Notes: generated by a model not told the origin, from the sequence alone. DNA of 45,323 nucleotides from Oscillospiraceae bacterium (GCA_034925865.1 JAYFRN010000023.1:1-45323); one strand, 5' to 3'. Positions 16,318-25,216 are shown, counted from the stretch's first letter. A program made the numbers and translations.

Positions 16318-16594
16318 CGTATTGAATACACAATTTGTTTTTCATGTATTTCATTGTTTAAACATCGGCATCTAAAATTTTATTTCACGTTGTAATGATT
16401 TTTCAAGATAAAAACTCATATTCCAGATCTTTTTACATTTTAACGGAATATTTAATTGCAGTTAATATATAACATTATTTATTTGCCTTTTATAAAATAA
16501 CTTTTTAATAAATTATAGCATTTTCACTCGGCAATATCAAGTATTTTGTACAATAATAGAGAGATGAAGATTAAATAAATATCGAATATGCCTC
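16318..16594. other. Intergenic AT-rich gap upstream of feoA
   Basis: No gene is supported here. A stretch at about 16440-16475 (GGAATATTTAATTGCAGTTA) faintly resembles the right end of the interspersed repeat, but too weakly to call. Confidence 0.4.
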
Positions 16595-16623
16595 TTGACA
16601 AAACGGTTAGGATATGCTAACCT
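16595..16623 (+). promoter_or_regulatory. feo promoter
   Basis: TTGACA (16595-16600), a 17-bp spacer and a weak -10 TAACCT (16618-16623). The spacer and -10 coincide with the first operator. Confidence 0.6.
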
Positions 16624-16646
16624 ATATACGGTTAGCTTTGACTAAC
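16605..16646 (+). promoter_or_regulatory. Two tandem DtxR/IdeR-like operators in front of feoAB
   Basis: GGTTAG-N6-CTAACC (16605-16622) is a perfect inverted repeat. GGTTAG-N6-CTAAC (16630-16646) repeats it 25 bp further on. Both resemble the DtxR-family box (TTAGG...CCTAA type). They cover the -10 region and the likely start point, so an Fe2+-loaded repressor bound there would block transcription. Confidence 0.75.
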
Positions 16647-16675
16647 TTATATTTCATCATTGTTTTGGAGGATTT

Positions 16676-16903
16676 ATGAATCTTGATAAGCTGCCCATCG
16701 GACGCTTTGCTGTAATTCGTTCAGTAAACGGAAACAGCACGTTGCGCCTCAGGCTGCTGGACATGGGCCTTATACCCGGTACAAAGGTTTCAGTACATAA
16801 AGTTGCACCTATGGGAGATCCAATAGAAATTTCGGTACGCGGATATGAGCTTACTATCAGAAAAGATGACGCGGCTCTTATAGAACTTAACGAGGAGGCC
16901 TGA
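16676..16903 (+). CDS. feoA: Ferrous iron transport accessory protein FeoA
   Basis: A 75-residue SH3-like protein with the FeoA pattern (LRLRLLDMGLIPGTKVSV, then PIEISVRGYELTIRKDDA). FeoA is a small cytoplasmic partner of FeoB needed for full Fe2+ uptake. TTGGAGG precedes ATG. feoB starts two bases after the stop codon, so the genes are co-translated under the tandem operators. Confidence 0.92.
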   Translation: MNLDKLPIGRFAVIRSVNGNSTLRLRLLDMGLIPGTKVSVHKVAPMGDPIEISVRGYELTIRKDDAALIELNEEA

Positions 16904-16905
16904 AT

Positions 16906-18915
16906 ATGACTTTTGCGCTTGTCGGAAATCAGAACTGCGGAAAGACAACGCTCTTTAACGCGCTAACAGGTTCAAATTGCCATGTAGGTAATTTTCCCGG
17001 AGTGACAATAGAACAAAAATCAGGATTTATAAATAATTATAAAAACTGTTCTGTCGTAGATCTTCCGGGTATATATTCCATTCGGCCGTATTCCGCCGAA
17101 GAAATCGTCACAAGAGATTTTATTCTGAATGAAAAGCCCGATGCCATTATAAACATTGTCGATGCAACTAATATAGAACGTAATCTTTATCTGACGCTAC
17201 AAATTCTTGAGCTGCGAGTGCCGACCGTACTTGCATTGAATATGATGGACGAAGTCAGGGGAAACGGAGGTTCAATTGATATTACCAGGATGTCCGAGTT
17301 GCTGGGCATAACGGTTATACCTATATCCGCAGCAAAAGGCGAAGGTATTTCAGATCTTATAAAAGCTGTTGTCAATGCCGCTTCTCAAAAAACTCGGCCT
17401 GCGGTAACGGAGCTTTGCTCTCCCGGACCCGTACATCGCTGTATACATTCAGTTGCTCATGTAATTGAAGATCATGCCCAAAAGCTTGGTATACCCTCCC
17501 GCTTTGCCGCTATAAAGCTGATTGAGGGAGATGATTTGAATTTTATTACACGCTTGGCTCTTTCCCAAAATGAAGTTGAGCTTATCGAGCATTCGGTCAT
17601 AGAGATGGAAAATGAGCGCGGACTTGATCGCAACGCTGCGCTTGCTGATATGAGATATGACTTTATAACCAAAGTATGCGAAGCGTCTGTGATCAAAGGC
17701 AGTGAAAGTAAGGAACGAAAGTTTAGCGAAAAGCTTGACAAGATTCTCACAGGAAAATTTACTGCAATACCTATTTTTATAGCGATAATGGCCATGGTTT
17801 TCTGGCTTACGTTCAGTATAATCGGTGGCTTTTTTTCTGAGCTCTTGTCGACAGGAATCGACTCGCTCGGTAACATTGTCGGAAAAGCGTTGTCTGGATA
17901 CAATTTAAACCCTGTATTTCAAAGTCTTGTAACCGACGGAATATTTGCCGGAGTAGGAGCGGTTGTGTCATTCCTTCCGATAATCCTGGTTTTATTTTTC
18001 TTTCTGTCTATTCTTGAAGACACAGGATATATGACGCGAGTTGCTTTTTTTATGGATAAGTTGTTGCGCCATATCGGCCTTTCCGGAAGAAGCTTTGTTC
18101 CTATGATCATCGGCTTCGGTTGTTCGGTACCTGCCGTAATGGCGACACGCACGCTTTCCAGTGAACGCGACCGACACATGACCGTTCTGTTGATACCGTT
18201 CATGAGCTGCTCCGCTAAAATACCTATATATGCAATTTTCTGCGCCGCATTCTTTCCTGCTCATTCCGCGTTGGCAATGACTTTGCTTTATATAATAGGT
18301 ATGGTAATCGGTATTGTAATAGCTCTTATTCTGAATAAGACTGCTTATCGCGGAAAACCGGTTCCTTTTGTTATGGAGCTTCCTAACTACAGACTTCCTT
18401 CTTTTAAAAGTGTTCTGCTTCTTTTACGTGAAAAAGCAAACGATTTCTTACAGAGAGCATTTACTGTCATTCTTTACGCTACTTTGATAATCTGGTGTCT
18501 GAGCTCGTTTGATACAAAGCTTAATTTTATTACAGATTCCTCCAATAGCCTCCTTGCTTTCTTTGGCAGGGCAATAACTCCTGTTTTCAAGCCACTCGGT
18601 TTTTCAGATTGGAGAATAGTATCTTCATTAATAGCTGGTTTTTCTGCTAAGGAAGCCGTTGTCGGGACTTTAAGCGTATTGTCTTCATCAGGTTTGTCTG
18701 AGCTGAACACAGTTCTTCCCGGTATGTTTAATGGTCTGTCGGCCGTTAGTTTTCTGATATTCACCCTTCTTTATACTCCTTGTATTGCCGCTGTAAACGC
18801 TATTAAAAGAGAGCTTGGTTCTGGATGGAAAGCTTTAGGTGTGGTAATATCTCAGTGCGTAATCGCATGGATATGCTCTTTTGCTGTATATAACATAGGC
18901 AGTATGTTATTATAA
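16906..18915 (+). CDS. feoB: Ferrous iron transporter FeoB
   Basis: A 669-residue protein. The N-terminal G domain has G1 GNQNCGKTT (residues 7-15), a G3 DLPG near 55 and NMMD (G4) near 112. A helical GDI-like region follows, then the membrane part from about residue 285 with the Gate repeats (GFGCSVPAVMATRTL near 405-419 and FSAKEAVVGTL near 580-590). It imports Fe2+ across the cytoplasmic membrane, the main iron route in anaerobes. Length and motifs are normal. No clear terminator follows; the interspersed repeat 150 bp downstream is the next structure. Confidence 0.95.
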   Translation: MTFALVGNQNCGKTTLFNALTGSNCHVGNFPGVTIEQKSGFINNYKNCSVVDLPGIYSIRPYSAEEIVTRDFILNEKPDAIINIVDATNIERNLYLTLQILELRVPTVLALNMMDEVRGNGGSIDITRMSELLGITVIPISAAKGEGISDLIKAVVNAASQKTRPAVTELCSPGPVHRCIHSVAHVIEDHAQKLGIPSRFAAIKLIEGDDLNFITRLALSQNEVELIEHSVIEMENERGLDRNAALADMRYDFITKVCEASVIKGSESKERKFSEKLDKILTGKFTAIPIFIAIMAMVFWLTFSIIGGFFSELLSTGIDSLGNIVGKALSGYNLNPVFQSLVTDGIFAGVGAVVSFLPIILVLFFFLSILEDTGYMTRVAFFMDKLLRHIGLSGRSFVPMIIGFGCSVPAVMATRTLSSERDRHMTVLLIPFMSCSAKIPIYAIFCAAFFPAHSALAMTLLYIIGMVIGIVIALILNKTAYRGKPVPFVMELPNYRLPSFKSVLLLLREKANDFLQRAFTVILYATLIIWCLSSFDTKLNFITDSSNSLLAFFGRAITPVFKPLGFSDWRIVSSLIAGFSAKEAVVGTLSVLSSSGLSELNTVLPGMFNGLSAVSFLIFTLLYTPCIAAVNAIKRELGSGWKALGVVISQCVIAWICSFAVYNIGSMLL

Positions 18916-19063
18916 TATTTACATATTGTCTTTACATATTGGATAAGCAGTGATATAATTGATTCATTGTGATTAAGTAGCAATATATTAACGGCATATA
19001 ATACATTAATTTATATTACAAGAATCGCACAGTTTATCGGAGATATTATTACCGCTTAATTCA

Positions 19064-19173
19064 AATAATTAACTCGGCAATTAAATAATTACCGCCAAAA
19101 GAGAGAAAAGGCTCTTGTATATGGACTTTTCTTTCTTATAAAACAACACTTATTTAATTGCCGTTTTAATAAT
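19064..19173 (+). repeat. Interspersed palindromic (MITE-like) repeat, full-length copy
   Basis: Forward orientation. It starts AATAATTAACTCGGCAATTA, has a hairpin of GAGAGAAAAG and CTTTTCTTTC around CTCTTGTATATGGA, and ends TTTAATTGCCGTTTTAATAA. It is nearly identical to the copy at 44516-44622. It ends about 10 bp before the ribosome site of the lipoprotein gene, so it would lie in that mRNA's leader. Confidence 0.88.
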
Positions 19174-19192
19174 CATAATAATGGAGTCTGAT

Positions 19193-20530
19193 ATGAATAA
19201 AATCTATTTATCGATTTTTTGCGTATTACTACTTTTTCTTGCTTCCTGTTCAGAAAGCATTGATACTTCTGATACTTTAAGAACATTGGATTCCAATTCA
19301 GATACAATAACCTCTAATACTGAAAACGGAGATGACACGATTATGGCAAGTGATAATGTTTATAAAAATTTTAAAGAAAATATTCAGTTTGGCGTGTGGA
19401 ATGGCTTTCTTTCCGGTTTTACAGATGAACAGCATGCAAAAGCACTCAAGGATGCCGGAATAGATTTTGTAATAGACGGATACAATAAAAAGATACTGGA
19501 TTTATGTGAAAAAAATGATTTAAAATATCTTATTCACGACGCTTTGGATCGTGACCCATATGCCAATATTGCTAAATTAACCGCAAGTTATAAGGACAGC
19601 CCTGCTTTTTTAGGCAATATCCTCTGGGATGAGCCAAGCATAAATGATTATAATACTATTACTAAAATAACCGAAGCTTATAAAAAAGCATTCCCGGATA
19701 AATTTGCTTCAGTTAATCTATTGCCTCTTTATGCTACAGAACAACAAATTGGTACAAGCGATTATAAAAAATATGTTAAGGAATTTGCTGATAAGGTTGC
19801 GACGGATTTTATATCGGTTGATATATATCCGTTGACAATATATGATAACGGCGAAATGCATACATATGATAACTTCATTAATTGTTTTGCAATTGTCGCC
19901 GATGAATGCAGAAGCCATAACCTTGATTTCAGAACTTATATCCAAGCTATTGGATGGGACAGTTATTATGACAATCGTGAAGCCAGCATAGAAGATTTAA
20001 GATTCCAGCTATATACGGCGCTTTCTTTCGGATCAAAGGTTATTATATATTGGAGAGGCGCTCCGAGTGATCTTTTCCCGACAGGCTTTGTAAGCACGGC
20101 CGGTGAATTAACCGAATTATATTACAGAGTACAGAAAGTGAATTCGGAAATAAAATCTTTTTCCAACATTTATATGAAGTATAAAAGTCTCGGTGCATAT
20201 ACTGTAAATAGCGGAAAAGTACCTGCTTATGTTAAGAATTATACAGATCAGTATAATAATTTCAACATTATAAAAACAATAGAAACCACTCAATCGATAC
20301 TTGTCGGATGTTTTGATAAAGATAACGACAGTAATTCGAAAGCTTTTACTATTGTCAATATGAGCGAGCTTGCTGATAAACTACCAACTGATGTATTGTT
20401 TACATTGACTTCCGACAAAAGCACCGTAACAGCGTATATCAAAGGTGTGCCGACTGTTTTAACAAACGCCGGTAACGGTTATAAACTTACTCTAGAATCC
20501 GGCGAGGGTGTTTTTATTACAATAGAATAA
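19193..20530 (+). CDS. Lipoprotein with a glycoside-hydrolase-like TIM barrel
   Basis: A 445-residue exported lipoprotein. The lipobox LASC follows a hydrophobic signal (residues 4-20), then a Ser/Thr/Asp-rich linker to about residue 50. Residues 55-330 look like a (beta/alpha)8 barrel: GVWNGFLSG, DFVIDGY, then ILWDEP with a candidate catalytic Glu, FISVDIYPL, and ALSFGSKVIIYWRGAP. The last 100 residues are a beta-rich domain. This resembles GH42/GH5-like folds, but I cannot name the family or substrate. ATG at 19193 has GGAG six bases upstream. An upstream in-frame ATG at 19181 would put the ribosome site inside the gene. Confidence 0.6.
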   Translation: MNKIYLSIFCVLLLFLASCSESIDTSDTLRTLDSNSDTITSNTENGDDTIMASDNVYKNFKENIQFGVWNGFLSGFTDEQHAKALKDAGIDFVIDGYNKKILDLCEKNDLKYLIHDALDRDPYANIAKLTASYKDSPAFLGNILWDEPSINDYNTITKITEAYKKAFPDKFASVNLLPLYATEQQIGTSDYKKYVKEFADKVATDFISVDIYPLTIYDNGEMHTYDNFINCFAIVADECRSHNLDFRTYIQAIGWDSYYDNREASIEDLRFQLYTALSFGSKVIIYWRGAPSDLFPTGFVSTAGELTELYYRVQKVNSEIKSFSNIYMKYKSLGAYTVNSGKVPAYVKNYTDQYNNFNIIKTIETTQSILVGCFDKDNDSNSKAFTIVNMSELADKLPTDVLFTLTSDKSTVTAYIKGVPTVLTNAGNGYKLTLESGEGVFITIE

Positions 20531-20576
20531 CGCATAATATAAGACTGCATAATTACTTCTGTTAAAACGAGAGTTT

Positions 20577-20945
20577 ATGTATTACGAAAAAGACTGGGTA
20601 TTACGCCAAATAAATATTATAATTCAATTTGTAGCAAAGCTTGTTTATAAAATTGATGATATCGAATACTCTCCATCGGGAATGCCCGGCCTGGTGTCTG
20701 ATAAAATATACGAAAAAATTAAAAAGCTTATAGGTGAAAACAAGCTTAATGAAGCGGAGAATGAGCTTTTCGAAGCTATGGAAGCTCGTGACGGTAGTTT
20801 TCTGCTTGTTGCGCTTGATTTTTATCAGACTCTCAACAGAATGACAGATAAGGAGCTTGTCCAGTGCGGTTTTTCAAGAAGCGAAATATTAGACGGACTT
20901 ATCACGGTGCTTAATCACCTGGGCGTTCCGTATTACAGTTATTAA
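20577..20945 (+). CDS. DUF6483-like small cytoplasmic protein
   Basis: A 122-residue, charged, mostly helical protein resembling DUF6483 (start YYEKDWVLRQINIIIQFVAKLVY; later LIGENKLNEAENELFEAM, a possible helical-repeat hairpin). No function is known to me. The last codon and the stop codon lie inside the left terminal repeat of the adjoining interspersed element, so insertion probably altered the natural C-terminus slightly. It lies 46 bp after the lipoprotein gene and may share its transcript. Confidence 0.55.
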   Translation: MYYEKDWVLRQINIIIQFVAKLVYKIDDIEYSPSGMPGLVSDKIYEKIKKLIGENKLNEAENELFEAMEARDGSFLLVALDFYQTLNRMTDKELVQCGFSRSEILDGLITVLNHLGVPYYSY

Positions 20946-21047
20946 AACGGCATTAAATAAGCCGTGTTTTATAAGAGAGAAAAGCCCATATACCAGAGTC
21001 TTTTCTCACGTTAAGCGGTAATTGTTTAAATGCCGAGTTAATAATAA
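20939..21047 (-). repeat. Interspersed palindromic (MITE-like) repeat overlapping a gene end
   Basis: Reverse orientation: TTATTAAAACGGCATTAAAT, the hairpin TAAGAGAGAAAAG/CTTTTCTCACGTTA around CCCATATACCAGAGT, then GCGGTAATTGTTTAAATGCC and GAGTTAATAATAA. Bases 20943-20945 are the stop codon of the upstream gene. Confidence 0.88.
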
Positions 21048-21074
21048 ATCTGTAACATAATTATAATTTTCTAA

Positions 21075-21108
21075 ATAAAAGTGAAAGCTATTTCGCTTTT
21101 ATTTTTTG
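21075..21108 (+). terminator. Terminator after the DUF6483-like gene and its repeat
   Basis: ATAAAAG-T-GAAA (21075-21086) pairs with TTTC-G-CTTTTAT (21091-21102) and is followed by six T. Confidence 0.75.
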
Positions 21109-21213
21109 ATGTATTTAATTCCATTATTGTTATGATTGTTAAATGTATATATATTTTATATTGTGTTACGTATAAGGAGAAAACAATACATACAATATTG
21201 ATTAAAATATATA

Positions 21214-21243
21214 TTGACATTTCATTCAATTGTGGATTATAAT
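21214..21243 (+). promoter_or_regulatory. Consensus sigma-A promoter
   Basis: TTGACA (21214-21219), an 18-bp spacer and TATAAT (21238-21243). It is the closest match to consensus in the window. Transcription would start near 21250, about 30 bases before the FliB-like coding region. Confidence 0.8.
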
Positions 21244-21280
21244 AGTTCAGTTTTATTTTATTGAAACGGAGCATAAATAT

Positions 21281-22432
21281 ACGAAATCAGCCGAATTTAT
21301 CGTACCTGATTATTACAAGGATTTTTCATGCAAATGCTCATCATGCCGAAGCATTTGCTGCCAGGGCTGGGGCATATCCGTTTCATACGAAGAATATAAC
21401 AGACTGATCGGGCTTCCATGCTCGAAAAAACTGCGTGCCAGGCTTGACAGAGCATTTGTAATATGCGATCATCCATATCAGGAACGCTATGCTCTTGTTG
21501 CTCCGGATTCGGATGGACGCTGTCCGCTGCTTATGGCAAACGGATATTGTATGTTACATGCAGATCGCGGGCCTTGTTCACTTCCGAAGATATGCAAGCT
21601 ATATCCCCGCGCTATCAGAAAAGGTTATATTCCGGAATGTGTCTGTTCATGCAGCTGTGAAAAAGTCGTTGAATTATTGATTTCTTCTACTGCTCCTTTG
21701 ACGTTTTCTTCGGAGCAAATTACTATAGACCCTTCTGATATTCCTACCTGCAGCTATGTGCTTGAAGGTTATAAAAGAGATATATTATATCATTGTATCG
21801 GCATCATGGAGGATAGAAGTCTTAAAATTAAAGATCGTATAATAGAAATTGGTAAATACATAACTGACAAAACAGGTGTGCAGCTTGAAATGTATCCGGA
21901 CATATTCTGCTTCTCATCATTTTCATATTCATTTATTTATGCGATAAAACTTATTTCTATATTGGGAAACGTAAGCAGAGAGCTTAAAGCTTATGGTTTC
22001 ATGTGTCTGAAATACCTGGGTGTAAACACAGACAAGCTTGATGAATATACTATACCGGATCAGACCGAACTTGAATATGCCTCGCATAAATATACGGAAG
22101 CACTTTCTCATCTGGAAACAGTTTTACCGGATTATCCGTTGTATTTTGAAAAAATTCTTGTTAATCATATGTTTTATGAAAATTTTCCGTTTTCCGATCC
22201 GAAAGAATCGCCCGCAAATACCTTCGTTTCTTTCTGCGCGGTATATTCACTTATTAAGCTCACAACAGCATGTTATATGAATGATAAATCAGAAAAAGAT
22301 GATTTTACAGATTCGGTTTCAGGTATAATGCATTTCATCGAGCATACATCGTTTTATATGAACGCAGAAGTTATTTTCCGGTCATTTTGTGTTTCATCAA
22401 AAGTACTAATTAATAGTTTGTCAGATATATAA
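21281..22432 (+). CDS. FliB-like (flagellin lysine-N-methylase family) Cys-rich protein with a non-standard start
   Basis: About 383 residues. An N-terminal Cys-rich region (CKCSSCRSICCQGWG near residues 15-29; CPLL...C...C...CKLYPR near 85-115; CVCSCSC near 124-130) matches the FliB/YkgJ-like metal-binding pattern. The rest is helical. FliB methylates flagellin lysines in Salmonella, but many clostridial homologues occur without flagellar genes, as here, so the role is open. No in-frame ATG, GTG or TTG lies between the promoter and the conserved region. GGAG at 21268-21271 is 9 bases before ACG (21281), so an ACG start, or an ATG lost by a T-to-C change, is most likely. The ClC gene follows after 8 bases. 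Confidence 0.65.
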   Translation, partial: TKSAEFIVPDYYKDFSCKCSSCRSICCQGWGISVSYEEYNRLIGLPCSKKLRARLDRAFVICDHPYQERYALVAPDSDGRCPLLMANGYCMLHADRGPCSLPKICKLYPRAIRKGYIPECVCSCSCEKVVELLISSTAPLTFSSEQITIDPSDIPTCSYVLEGYKRDILYHCIGIMEDRSLKIKDRIIEIGKYITDKTGVQLEMYPDIFCFSSFSYSFIYAIKLISILGNVSRELKAYGFMCLKYLGVNTDKLDEYTIPDQTELEYASHKYTEALSHLETVLPDYPLYFEKILVNHMFYENFPFSDPKESPANTFVSFCAVYSLIKLTTACYMNDKSEKDDFTDSVSGIMHFIEHTSFYMNAEVIFRSFCVSSKVLINSLSDI

Positions 22433-22440
22433 AGGTAGTT

Positions 22441-24054
22441 ATGTACAATTTTACCGATAATACCGTAAGAAAGCTTAAAAATGCGGTAAGCTTTGCTTTT
22501 TCTACTTTATTTCTTCCCGCTCTTGCCGGAGCCTTTACTGGTGTTTGGGTATGCATATATAAAGTAATATCTAATATCATAATTAAAAAATCACATGAGA
22601 TATACATTTTTGCAGAGAAAAATCTATTAAATATAACGTTGGCCTGCGCTATAGCAGCCCTTCTTGCATTAATTACTGTGTATATTCTAAAGCGCTCACC
22701 TTCAGCTAAAGGCGGCGGAATACCAACCGCTATCGCCGCATTGCGTGGCTTTATAAGCATAAAATGGTTTCGCGATTTAATATGTGTGCTTTTTTCATCA
22801 CTAATCACATATTTTGTGGGAGTACCTCTTGGTAATGAAGGACCGAGCGTGCAAATGGGTTCATGCATAGGCATGGGCTGCGCTGAGATGTCCGGTAAAA
22901 AGCATAAAGCATTGAAAAGATATATAATGACCGGCGGAGCTTCCGCCGGATTTGCAGTAGCCACCGGCGCTCCTGTGAGCGGTATTTTTTTTGCTCTTGA
23001 AGAAGCTCACCGCAGATTTACTCCTATGATAGTGCTTTCTTCATCTGTCAGCGTTGTTTCTGGATTTTTTATCGCATCAGCTTTGTCAAACGCGTTGGGA
23101 ATCAGTATTTCCGGATTTTCATTGGAAGCGCAAGCTGTTTTAGGAATTAATATGTTTTGGATTCCTGTTCTAATGGGTATTTGCGCCGGAATCAGTAACA
23201 TATTGATATTGTTCTCTTATAAAATATTAAAAAAATTCTCAAATAAGCTTGTTGATTTTCCATTTACACTCAGAATAATATTTATATTCATATTAACTGT
23301 TTTGATTGGAATGCTGTCATATAATTTTACCGGATCAGGACATGATGTTGTCGAAAAGATTTTCACCGGTTCCATTGTTTGGTATATGTTGATAATCATC
23401 TTCGCGGTTCGATGTGTAATGACGCTGTTTTCAAGCATATCCGGAGTCACCGGAGGTCTATTTCTTCCGACCATTTTATTCGGAGCTCTCAGCGCTTCGC
23501 TTTGTGCTAAGTGTATTATCGCTTCAGGCGCCATTAATCAGGAATACTACACTGCAATGATAGTAATAGGAATAGCCGCTTTTTTGGGCTCCGCTTTTAA
23601 AACACCTATTACGGCAGTTATTTTTGCTATTGAAGTTTTCGGCGGACTTAATAACTCCATGTTCATAGTTTTAGGTGTATATACATCATATTTCATTCTA
23701 GAAACAGCAGGATTCGCATCAATCAACGATATAGTAATAGAACATAAAATCGGGAAATTAAGAAAAGGAAAAAGCTGCCGTATCGTTGAAGTTAAATGCA
23801 AGGTCCTCCCTGGTTCCTTTGTCAGCGGAAAAGAAGCAAGAGATATATTGTGGCCGGCATCATGTCTTGTCCTTTCCGTTATTCATCCCGATGGGACAAA
23901 TATCAGAAAACCTCTTGGTGACGGAGATGAAATTCTGATGCATATTGAAACGTATGATATGGACAGTATAATAGAAGAGCTGAACAATCTAATGGGAGAG
24001 CAGTCGCTTCTTGAGCTAAAAGACAAGATATTACAAAAATCCACAGAGGAATAG
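22441..24054 (+). CDS. ClC-family chloride channel/antiporter with a C-terminal TrkA-C domain
   Basis: A 537-residue protein with the ClC signature segments: GGGIP near residues 92-96 (usually GSGIP), GNEGP near 131-135 (usually GREGP, with the gating Glu kept), and GLFLP near 340. Residues about 440-525 look like a TrkA-C (RCK-C) domain, replacing the CBS pair found in many ClC proteins, so a small cytoplasmic ligand probably regulates it. The retained gating Glu suggests Cl-/H+ exchange. It does not carry the GREGT/GNNLI motifs typical of fluoride-type ClC proteins. It is co-transcribed with the FliB-like gene. Confidence 0.88.
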   Translation: MYNFTDNTVRKLKNAVSFAFSTLFLPALAGAFTGVWVCIYKVISNIIIKKSHEIYIFAEKNLLNITLACAIAALLALITVYILKRSPSAKGGGIPTAIAALRGFISIKWFRDLICVLFSSLITYFVGVPLGNEGPSVQMGSCIGMGCAEMSGKKHKALKRYIMTGGASAGFAVATGAPVSGIFFALEEAHRRFTPMIVLSSSVSVVSGFFIASALSNALGISISGFSLEAQAVLGINMFWIPVLMGICAGISNILILFSYKILKKFSNKLVDFPFTLRIIFIFILTVLIGMLSYNFTGSGHDVVEKIFTGSIVWYMLIIIFAVRCVMTLFSSISGVTGGLFLPTILFGALSASLCAKCIIASGAINQEYYTAMIVIGIAAFLGSAFKTPITAVIFAIEVFGGLNNSMFIVLGVYTSYFILETAGFASINDIVIEHKIGKLRKGKSCRIVEVKCKVLPGSFVSGKEARDILWPASCLVLSVIHPDGTNIRKPLGDGDEILMHIETYDMDSIIEELNNLMGEQSLLELKDKILQKSTEE

Positions 24055-24093
24055 CGAAAGAGTTGAGTAAAACAAAGCATAATATAAAAATGT

Positions 24094-24133
24094 CCCGTCC
24101 ACCGGCAACATTTAACCGGTAGACGGGATTTAT
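24094..24133 (+). terminator. Terminator after the ClC gene
   Basis: CCCGTC-C-ACCGG (24094-24105) pairs with CCGGT-A-GACGGG (24116-24127), with one mismatch and a 10-nt loop. ATTTATT follows. Confidence 0.8.
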
Positions 24134-24237
24134 TATTAACTCAGCATTTAAATAATACCGCTTAAAAAGAGAAAAGGCTCTGGTATATGAGCATCTCTCT
24201 CTTATATACATGAATTATTTAATTGCCGTTTAATAAT
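24131..24237 (+). repeat. Interspersed palindromic (MITE-like) repeat, diverged full-length copy
   Basis: Forward orientation: TTATTAACTCAGCATTTAAA, the hairpin AAGAGAAAAGGCTC/GAGCATCTCTCTCTT around TGGTATAT, ending TTTAATTGCCGTTTAATAAT. It is more diverged than the 19064 and 44516 copies and starts at the tail of the ClC terminator. Confidence 0.8.
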
Positions 24238-24251
24238 TTTCGATTAGGAAT

Positions 24252-24560
24252 TTATTGTTCTTTGTCTTTTATACCCATGCTTGTAATTATCTCCCTGAGC
24301 TTGTCAAAACCAAACATTGCGGCATAAGCCACCATAAAACCTGAAACAATAACACCCAGGAAGTAATACCACATGATCGGAATTGAATTAAAAGCGCAAT
24401 AGCTGATAAAAGCTGAAATAGTGATAAGCTGTGATACTATAAAAGCGAGCAACGATGTAGGTATTTTGTTCCATAATATTTTTTTCAAGACTTCTGTTAT
24501 TATATTCGTAATTCCCACTAAAATGCCGAAGGATGTGATCAGAGCCGTGATATCTGGCAT
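24252..24560 (-). CDS. Small membrane protein, holin-like
   Basis: A 102-residue protein with three hydrophobic helices (about residues 8-28, 36-60 and 64-86) and a charged tail ending KDKEQ. Size and layout resemble phage-type holins, but no endolysin or other phage gene is nearby, so a different small-membrane-protein role is equally possible. AAGGAG lies 7 bases before ATG. It appears to be a single gene. Confidence 0.5.
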   Translation of the reverse strand: MPDITALITSFGILVGITNIITEVLKKILWNKIPTSLLAFIVSQLITISAFISYCAFNSIPIMWYYFLGVIVSGFMVAYAAMFGFDKLREIITSMGIKDKEQ

Positions 24561-24697
24561 AAGTATTCTCCTTTTAATATAGTCTTCGATAATAATGATA
24601 TTTTAATTATCAATGAAAAATTCATTATTTGACTATGTTTAATAAAAAAAGAGAAGATCTTCGGTTAATCAGATGTTTAGCTTTTATATTTCACACC

Positions 24698-25216
24698 TCA
24701 TAAAAAACTCATGATCCTTCTATTCATCGCTGAAGCGGCTTCTTCCGGCGATAAAATAGTTATGTCTAAAAGGAATATTTCCGGATTTGTTTTTTTCGAA
24801 TTTTCTATTAGCCATTTATTAAAATCAACAGAGTTCTTTATCCAGTTTTCATCTGTGACGCCCCTGCCATTTTGCATTCGTTTTTTTAATTCGTCTTCAC
24901 CGCATACTATGGCAATATAATGTATTTCAGAAAACATAATTCGTTCGGGAGCATTTTCAAACTGATCAGGTACAGCACATCCGCACAGCACAACAGGCTT
25001 GCCGATCTGAGATATGTTTGCACATACTCTCATCCAGAGACGGCGGTATTCGCGATAATCATCCTCCGGCGTGTTATAGATATTATTCCATAGCAAATCG
25101 CTTTCCATAACGATATAATCCTTTTCATCTCTGAAAAGAATTTCACAAGTTGTTGACTTGCCGGCGCAGGAAGCTCCAGTTATTATAAATAACGGTTGTT
25201 TTTGTGTTGGGTTCAT
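24698..25216 (-). CDS. P-loop kinase-like protein
   Basis: A 172-residue protein with Walker A GASCAGKST (residues 14-22), an ESDLLW acidic patch near 38-43, and a LID-like segment with KKRMQNGRG near 112. It looks like a small nucleoside- or metabolite-kinase-type P-loop enzyme; the substrate is unknown. ATG at 25216 is the only plausible start, but no ribosome site precedes it: the interspersed repeat begins three bases upstream and replaces that region. Expression may therefore be poor. Confidence 0.7.
   Translation of the reverse strand: MNPTQKQPLFIITGASCAGKSTTCEILFRDEKDYIVMESDLLWNNIYNTPEDDYREYRRLWMRVCANISQIGKPVVLCGCAVPDQFENAPERIMFSEIHYIAIVCGEDELKKRMQNGRGVTDENWIKNSVDFNKWLIENSKKTNPEIFLLDITILSPEEAASAMNRRIMSFL

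Noticed and set aside
17472-18203. Long minus-strand frames inside feoB
   Set aside because: FeoB on the plus strand is full-length with all motifs; the antisense frames are shadows.
24252-24560. The holin-like protein as a sign of prophage
   Set aside because: No lysin, structural, integrase or packaging genes are nearby, so one small membrane protein is not enough.
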